Of a stretch of 64,000 nt of DNA, positions 59,005 through 64,000 are shown in pieces. The notes below the pieces were generated by a model, which saw nothing but the letters and a program-made list of their open reading frames with translations, ran no database searches and was not told the origin of the DNA. Source of the stretch: Hansschlegelia plantiphila. GTDB lineage: Bacteria > Pseudomonadota > Alphaproteobacteria > Rhizobiales > Methylopilaceae. Made by a program: the position numbers and the translations under genes. The DNA is taken from assembly GCF_027922265.1 (NCBI RefSeq), contig NZ_BSFI01000008.1:388001-452000 (forward strand). The letters are read 5' to 3'. Position 1 is the stretch's first letter. Each line of letters opens with the position of its first letter.

Positions 59005-62000
59005 ATGATATCGACCATCAGTCATCTCTTCGGAGGCGTCGACGCGACGCCGGCCTGGAGCGACAAGGCTCCCGTTCGCGAAGAGCTGTTCGGGGTCGAG
59101 CGGCTCGAGCAGCACGCCGAGAGCCTGGCCGCCGCGCAACCTGTGACGGACCGCCCGCCTACGGTTCTCTCGCTCCGCGCAAGGCTCAACGCCAACGCGA
59201 CCGCGCTGCTCGCGGCCTACCGCGCAAGCGCGGCCGAGCTCGAGAGCGGTCAGGGCGTGGTGCCGGCGGCGGATTGGCTGCTGGACAACTACCACCTCGT
59301 CGAGGAGCAGATCCGCGAGATCCGTGACGATCTTCCGCCCGGCTATTATCGCCAGTTGCCGAAGCTCGCGGAGGGTCCCTTTGCGGGCTACCCGCGCGTG
59401 TTCGGCATCGCCTGGGCCTATGTCGCGCACACCGACAGCCACTTCGATCCGGATATCCTGCGCAAGTTCATCCGGGCCTACCAGCGCGTCCAGCCGCTGA
59501 CGATCGGCGAACTGTGGGCGGTCGCGATCACGCTGCGGATCGTCCTCGTCGAGAACCTGAGACGGCTCGCCGACCAGATCACCGCCGGCCGCGCGGCGCG
59601 CGCCGACGCGCAACGGTTCGTCGAGCGGCTGCTCCGCCATGGGGCGGAGCGGTCCGCGCTCCAGGCCGAACTCGCCTCGCGATCGTCCGGCCCGCTTTCC
59701 GAACTGTTCGCAGCCCATCTCGCAAAGGGGCTGCGCGACCAGGATCCGCGGACGAACCCGGCCCTCGATTGGCTCGACGATCGGCTGCGGGCGCAAGGCT
59801 CGTCGGTTGGCGAGGCGGTGGAGCACGCCCAGCAGCGGCAGGGTGCGTCGAACGTCTCGATCCGCAACGTCATCACCAGCATGCGGCTGATCTCCGACAT
59901 CGACTGGGCGGAGCTGTTCGAGAGCGTGAGTCTCGTCGACGACCGTCTCGGCGTAGGCGGGGCGTTCCCCGCGATGGATTTCCCGACCCGCAATCTCTAT
60001 CGCAGCGCGATCGAGCAATTGGCGCGCGGATCAGACCTCTCCGAGCTCGAGATCGCCGACAGGGCGATCGTGACCGCGGGCGCATCGATGGGCGATGCGC
60101 GCGCCGCCGACGCCGGCCACCACCTGATAGCCGGAGGACGACTGGCGTTCGAGGCTTCGATCGGCTTCCGGCCGACGCCGCGCCTCCGGTTCAACCGGTT
60201 GGGCGTCCGGCTCGGGGTCGGGGGCTATGTGGGCGGCGTGCTCGCGGTCGCGGCGGGACTGATCGCGCTCGCTCTCTGGGCGCTCGCGGGCGCAGGCGCG
60301 GGCTGGCTCGCGCTGTTCGCGGTCGTGGCCTTCCTGCCCGCTACAGACGCCGCGACCGCGCTCGTCAACCGCGTCATCACCTGGAGCTTCGGCCCGACCA
60401 TACTGCCGGGACTCGAACTCGCGGCCGGCGTTCCCCGGGAGTTGCGGACGCTGGTCGCGGTGCCGACGCTGCTGACCGGCGCGGACGATCTGCTGGAGCA
60501 GATCGAGAGGCTCGAGGTCCATCATCTCTCGGGCGCCGGCGGCGACATCGTGTTCGCGCTGGTGACGGACGGGATGGACGCCGACGCCGAGCAGGCGGAG
60601 GGCGACGGGGTCCTGCTCGACCTCGCGGCCCGGTCGATTGCACGGCTGAACCGGCGTCACGGGCCCGCGCCGAGCGGCGACAGGTTCCACCTGCTGCACC
60701 GTCGTCGCGTGTTCGACGCATCCGAGGGCCGCTGGATGGGCTGGGAGCGCAAGCGCGGCAAGCTGCATGAGCTGAACCGGCTGCTGCGCGGCGCGACCGA
60801 TACGACCTTCATAGCGGTCGCCGGCCACGCGAACACCCTGCCGCAGGACGTCCGCTTCGTGATCACCCTCGACGCCGACACGAGGCTGCCGCGCGACGCC
60901 GCGCTGAAGCTGATCGGCAAGATGGCCCATCCGCTCAACCGCCCGACCCTCGACGCCGCCGACCAGCGCGTGATCGACGGCTACGCCATCCTGCAACCGC
61001 GCGTGACGCCTTCGCTGCCGATCGGGCGCGAGGGTTCGCTCTACCAGAGGGCGTTCTCGTCGCCCGGCGGGATCGATCCCTATGCCGCGGCCGTCTCCGA
61101 CGTCTACCAGGACCTGTTCGGAGAGGGCACCTATACCGGCAAGGGGATCTACGACGTCGACGCCTTCGAGGCGGCGCTGGCTGGCCGGGTGCCCGACGAC
61201 GCGATGCTGAGTCACGACCTGTTCGAGGGCGTGTTCGCGCGCGCAGGCCTCGCCACCGACGTCGAGGTCGTGGAAGACTTCCCCTCGCGCTACGATGTCG
61301 TCGGGCGACGCCAGCATCGCTGGACGCGGGGCGACTGGCAGCTGCTGCCCTGGCTGTTCGGTCGGGTTGCCGGGCGCTCGGCCGTGCCCGCAGTCGGCCG
61401 CGCCAAGATGCTCGACAATCTGCGCCGTTCGATGCTGGCCCCCGCGACGCTCGCCGCCTTCGCGGTCTGCTGGCTCGCGCCGCCCGAGTTCGGCGTCCGG
61501 GGCGCTTTTCTCGTGGTCGGCCTCATGACGACGCCGGCGCTGCTGCCGATCCTGTTCGATCTCATTCCACGCCGAGCGGGCGTCCGGCTCCGGAGCCATG
61601 CCGCAGCGCTCGGAGCCGATATCCGTATCGCCGCGGTCCAGACGTTCCTCACCGTCGCCTTCCTGCCCGACCAGGCCTGGAGGATGGGCGACGCCGTCGT
61701 GCGGACCCTTTCCCGCGTCTACGTCACGCGTCGGCGGCTGCTCGAATGGACGACGGCCGCGGCGATGACCGCGAGCACCCGGCTCGACCTTTTCGGCTTC
61801 GCCCGGACCATGGCCGGCGGCATCGCGTTGGCGCTCGCCCTTGCAGCTGCGGCGCTCACATTCGCGCCGGGCTCATGGCCGCTGATCCTGCCGTTCGCCG
61901 CACTGTGGTTCTGCGCTCCGGCGTTCGCGCTGTGGGCGAGCCGCTCGCCCTCGACCGCGCCGCGGTTGACGCTCTCGGACGGCGAAGCCCGTGACCTGCG

Positions 62001-64000
62001 CCTGATCGCGCGGCGCACCTGGCGGTTCTTCGAGACCTTCGTGACGCCCTCCGAAAACGCCCTGCCGCCCGACAATTTCCAGGAGAGCCCGAAGCCGGTC
62101 GTCGCGCGCCGGACGTCGCCCACCAATATCGGCCTTTACCTCCTGTCGGCTGTCGCCGCCCGCGATTTCGGCTGGGCAGGCGCGGTCGAGACCGCGGAGC
62201 GGCTGGAAGACACGATCCACACGCTGCGGCAGCTGCCGCGGTTCCGCGGTCACTTCTTCAATTGGTACGGCACCGCCGACCTCGCCGTCCTAGAGCCCGC
62301 CTACGTGTCCTCCGTCGACAGCGGGAACCTTGCAGGGCATCTGATCGCTCTCGCCAATGCGTGCGAGGAATGGACCGAGACGCCTCCGGACTCTTCGATC
62401 CGGGAAGGCTTGAAGGACAATCTCGATCTCGCCCGGATCGCGTCAAAGGCCGCGACCGTCGACGGCGGCGGCCAGGAGCGGCGGCTCGGCGCGACCTTCG
62501 ACGAGATCGAGGCTCTCCTGACCGGCGCGCAGGAAATTGGCGCCGTAGCGCCGACCTTGATCCGGCTCGCCGACCGGGCCGCCAAGCTTGCGGGAGAGAC
62601 CGCGCCCGCAGGCGACGACGGCGCCTTGGATCTCCTTTTCTGGGTGGACGCGCTCCGCCGTGGGATCCTCGCCGACGAGCGCGACCGGCTTGAAGCGGCC
62701 GCCGCGCCGGCAGACCTGGGCCACCGCTTCCGCAGCGTCGCCCGGGCCGCACGCGACATTGCGCTCACGATGGACTTCGCGTTCCTCATCGACCCCGAGC
62801 GCAAGCTGTTGTCGATCGGCTTCTCCGTTCCCGACAACCGTCTCGATCCGAGCTGCTACGACCTGCTGGCGTCTGAGGCGCGGCTCGCCAGCCTGTTCGC
62901 GATCGCCAAAGGCGACGTCTCGACCCGGCATTGGTTCCGGCTCGGCCGCACCGCGACGCCGCTTGGCGCGGGATCGGCGTTGATCTCGTGGTCGGGCTCG
63001 ATGTTCGAGTACCTGATGCCGTCGCTCGTGATGCGGGCGCCCGCCGGCAGCCTGCTCGAACAGACCAACCGGCTCGTCGTCGAGCGGCAGAAAGCCTATG
63101 GCCGGAGCCTGGGCTCTCCCTGGGGCGTCTCGGAATCCGCCTACAACGCCCGCGACCTCGAATTCACCTACCAGTACTCGAATTTCGGCGTGCCCGGCCT
63201 CGGCCTGAAACGCGGACTGTCCGAGAATGTGGTCATCGCGCCCTATGCGACCGGGCTCGCGACCATGGCGGACCCGCACGGCGCGCTCGAAAACTACGCG
63301 CGCCTCGCCGCCATGGGCGCGTCGGCCCGGTACGGCTTCTACGAGGCGGTCGACTTCACGCGCTCCCGGCTTCCGGAGGGCGAAGCGTTCGCGATCGTGC
63401 GCGCCTTCATGGCGCATCATCAGGGCATGACGATCGTCGCGATCGCGAACGCGCTTCAGGACGGGCGGATGCGCGCCCGTTTCCATCGCGAGCCGATGAT
63501 CAAAGCCTGCGAACTGCTGCTGCAGGAGCGCATGCCCCGCAGCGTCGCGACCGCTCAGCCGCGGGCGGAGGAGGTCAAGACGACGGCCGTCGACTCCGGC
63601 GCCGCCGCGCCGGCCTTGCGTCGTCTTTCGGGCGCGACGCCGGGCGCGCCGGTGACGCACATTCTTTCGAACGGGCGCTATGCGGTGATGCTGACCGCAG
63701 GCGGCGCCGGCTATAGCCGTTGGCGCGACATCGCCGTGACCCGCTGGCGCGAGGACGTCACCCGTGACGACTGGGGATCGTTCATCTTCCTCAGGGACGC
63801 CGCGAGCGGCGCGATCTGGTCCGTCGGCGCGCAACCGTCTGGCGTGGCGGGAGAACAGGACGACATCGTCTTCGGCGAGGACCACGCCACGTTCATCCAC
63901 CATGCGGGCTCGCTCACGACGACGACCGAGATCATCGTGTCGGGCGAGAGCGACGGTGAAGTCCGGCGCGTGACGCTGACGAACGCCGGCCGGACGGTCC
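59005..64000 (+). CDS. ndvB: Cyclic beta-1,2-glucan synthase, 3'-truncated by the window edge
   Basis: ATG 59005 (GGAAAGG five bases before) opens an uninterrupted frame of more than 1,660 codons to the window end; the full protein is about 2,800 residues. Membrane glycosyltransferase (GT84) region: helices near residues 405-455, FVITLDADTRLPRDAALKL near 617, LSHDLFEGV and QHRWTRGDWQLLPWL near 733-780. Then FNWYGTADL near 1088, a GH94-like beginning after about 1500, still incomplete. Makes cyclic beta-1,2-glucan for periplasm osmoadaptation and host interaction (ChvB/NdvB). Confidence 0.93.
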   Translation, partial: MISTISHLFGGVDATPAWSDKAPVREELFGVERLEQHAESLAAAQPVTDRPPTVLSLRARLNANATALLAAYRASAAELESGQGVVPAADWLLDNYHLVEEQIREIRDDLPPGYYRQLPKLAEGPFAGYPRVFGIAWAYVAHTDSHFDPDILRKFIRAYQRVQPLTIGELWAVAITLRIVLVENLRRLADQITAGRAARADAQRFVERLLRHGAERSALQAELASRSSGPLSELFAAHLAKGLRDQDPRTNPALDWLDDRLRAQGSSVGEAVEHAQQRQGASNVSIRNVITSMRLISDIDWAELFESVSLVDDRLGVGGAFPAMDFPTRNLYRSAIEQLARGSDLSELEIADRAIVTAGASMGDARAADAGHHLIAGGRLAFEASIGFRPTPRLRFNRLGVRLGVGGYVGGVLAVAAGLIALALWALAGAGAGWLALFAVVAFLPATDAATALVNRVITWSFGPTILPGLELAAGVPRELRTLVAVPTLLTGADDLLEQIERLEVHHLSGAGGDIVFALVTDGMDADAEQAEGDGVLLDLAARSIARLNRRHGPAPSGDRFHLLHRRRVFDASEGRWMGWERKRGKLHELNRLLRGATDTTFIAVAGHANTLPQDVRFVITLDADTRLPRDAALKLIGKMAHPLNRPTLDAADQRVIDGYAILQPRVTPSLPIGREGSLYQRAFSSPGGIDPYAAAVSDVYQDLFGEGTYTGKGIYDVDAFEAALAGRVPDDAMLSHDLFEGVFARAGLATDVEVVEDFPSRYDVVGRRQHRWTRGDWQLLPWLFGRVAGRSAVPAVGRAKMLDNLRRSMLAPATLAAFAVCWLAPPEFGVRGAFLVVGLMTTPALLPILFDLIPRRAGVRLRSHAAALGADIRIAAVQTFLTVAFLPDQAWRMGDAVVRTLSRVYVTRRRLLEWTTAAAMTASTRLDLFGFARTMAGGIALALALAAAALTFAPGSWPLILPFAALWFCAPAFALWASRSPSTAPRLTLSDGEARDLRLIARRTWRFFETFVTPSENALPPDNFQESPKPVVARRTSPTNIGLYLLSAVAARDFGWAGAVETAERLEDTIHTLRQLPRFRGHFFNWYGTADLAVLEPAYVSSVDSGNLAGHLIALANACEEWTETPPDSSIREGLKDNLDLARIASKAATVDGGGQERRLGATFDEIEALLTGAQEIGAVAPTLIRLADRAAKLAGETAPAGDDGALDLLFWVDALRRGILADERDRLEAAAAPADLGHRFRSVARAARDIALTMDFAFLIDPERKLLSIGFSVPDNRLDPSCYDLLASEARLASLFAIAKGDVSTRHWFRLGRTATPLGAGSALISWSGSMFEYLMPSLVMRAPAGSLLEQTNRLVVERQKAYGRSLGSPWGVSESAYNARDLEFTYQYSNFGVPGLGLKRGLSENVVIAPYATGLATMADPHGALENYARLAAMGASARYGFYEAVDFTRSRLPEGEAFAIVRAFMAHHQGMTIVAIANALQDGRMRARFHREPMIKACELLLQERMPRSVATAQPRAEEVKTTAVDSGAAAPALRRLSGATPGAPVTHILSNGRYAVMLTAGGAGYSRWRDIAVTRWREDVTRDDWGSFIFLRDAASGAIWSVGAQPSGVAGEQDDIVFGEDHATFIHHAGSLTTTTEIIVSGESDGEVRRVTLTNAGRTV

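Noticed and set aside
58551..59018. Extension of the antiporter frame to 59018
   Set aside because: The extra residues precede the conserved CPA2 start at 58550 and overlap the glucan synthase start on the other strand.

Overview
The window is high-GC chromosomal DNA from an alphaproteobacterium, most likely of the order Hyphomicrobiales (Rhizobiales). This is inferred from gene content and order: DUF2794, the dnaK-dnaJ-pmtA block near pyrF, amtB-ftsK near lolA-xth, a poly-hydroxybutyrate module with phaR, a chvB/ndvB-type cyclic beta-1,2-glucan synthase, and promoters matching the alphaproteobacterial EcfG and RpoH consensus. No rRNA, tRNA, CRISPR array or insertion sequence was recognised. 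Both ends cut genes: acnA lacks its 5' end and the glucan synthase lacks its 3' end.

Layout. 1-8.3 kb: acnA (partial), secreted DUF1223 protein, alpha/beta hydrolase, DUF2794, leuD, sulfotransferase, thpR, tesA. 7.6-11 kb: an ABC ATPase and FtsX-type permease (YbbA/YbbP-like). 11-17 kb: a 27-residue stress-promoter membrane peptide, type II NADH dehydrogenase, CnoX-like thioredoxin, Lon-substrate-domain protein, Trm112-like protein, UbiH-type hydroxylase, a small cysteine protein, tesB. 17.3-21.9 kb: glnK-amtB and ftsK. 22.1-25.5 kb: an A/T-richer accessory island with three tightly packed genes that look like an ABC-three-component (ABC-3C) conflict system, followed by about 0.9 kb of non-coding, repeat-bearing DNA before lolA. 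26.4-33.6 kb: lolA, xth, ispA, phaR, a secreted protein, phaA-phaB, an EamA transporter. 33.6-42.3 kb: cupin/gloB, a lone AAA ATPase, a methyltransferase, metW, a Ca2+/H+ antiporter, a PPOX flavoprotein, an orphan FixJ-like regulator, pyrF, an FMN reductase and pmtA. 42.4-45.6 kb: dnaJ and dnaK with an RpoH-type promoter. 45.8-53.4 kb: two tail-to-tail 2-oxoglutarate dioxygenases, entericidin, a repeat lipoprotein, a YbdK-type ligase, small stress proteins, an SDR and a UvrD-family helicase. 53.5-58.6 kb: two diguanylate cyclases flanking a Tat-exported basic protein, and a Kef-type antiporter. 59-64 kb: the cyclic beta-1,2-glucan synthase.

How the genes fit together. Most of the window is core metabolism and housekeeping. 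Three themes stand out. First, the putative ABC-3C defence operon sits between ftsK and lolA. Second, a dispersed general-stress signature is visible: two exact GGAAC-N16-CGTT promoters (a 27-residue membrane peptide and a 103-residue hydrophilic protein) and weaker matches at entericidin and an SDR. Third, carbon storage and envelope functions recur: phaA/phaB/phaR with a perfect 13-bp inverted repeat upstream of phaR, lolA, pmtA and cyclic glucan. Start codons were chosen from Shine-Dalgarno spacing and family length; uncertain ones are flagged. All family assignments come from reading motifs, not from database searches.
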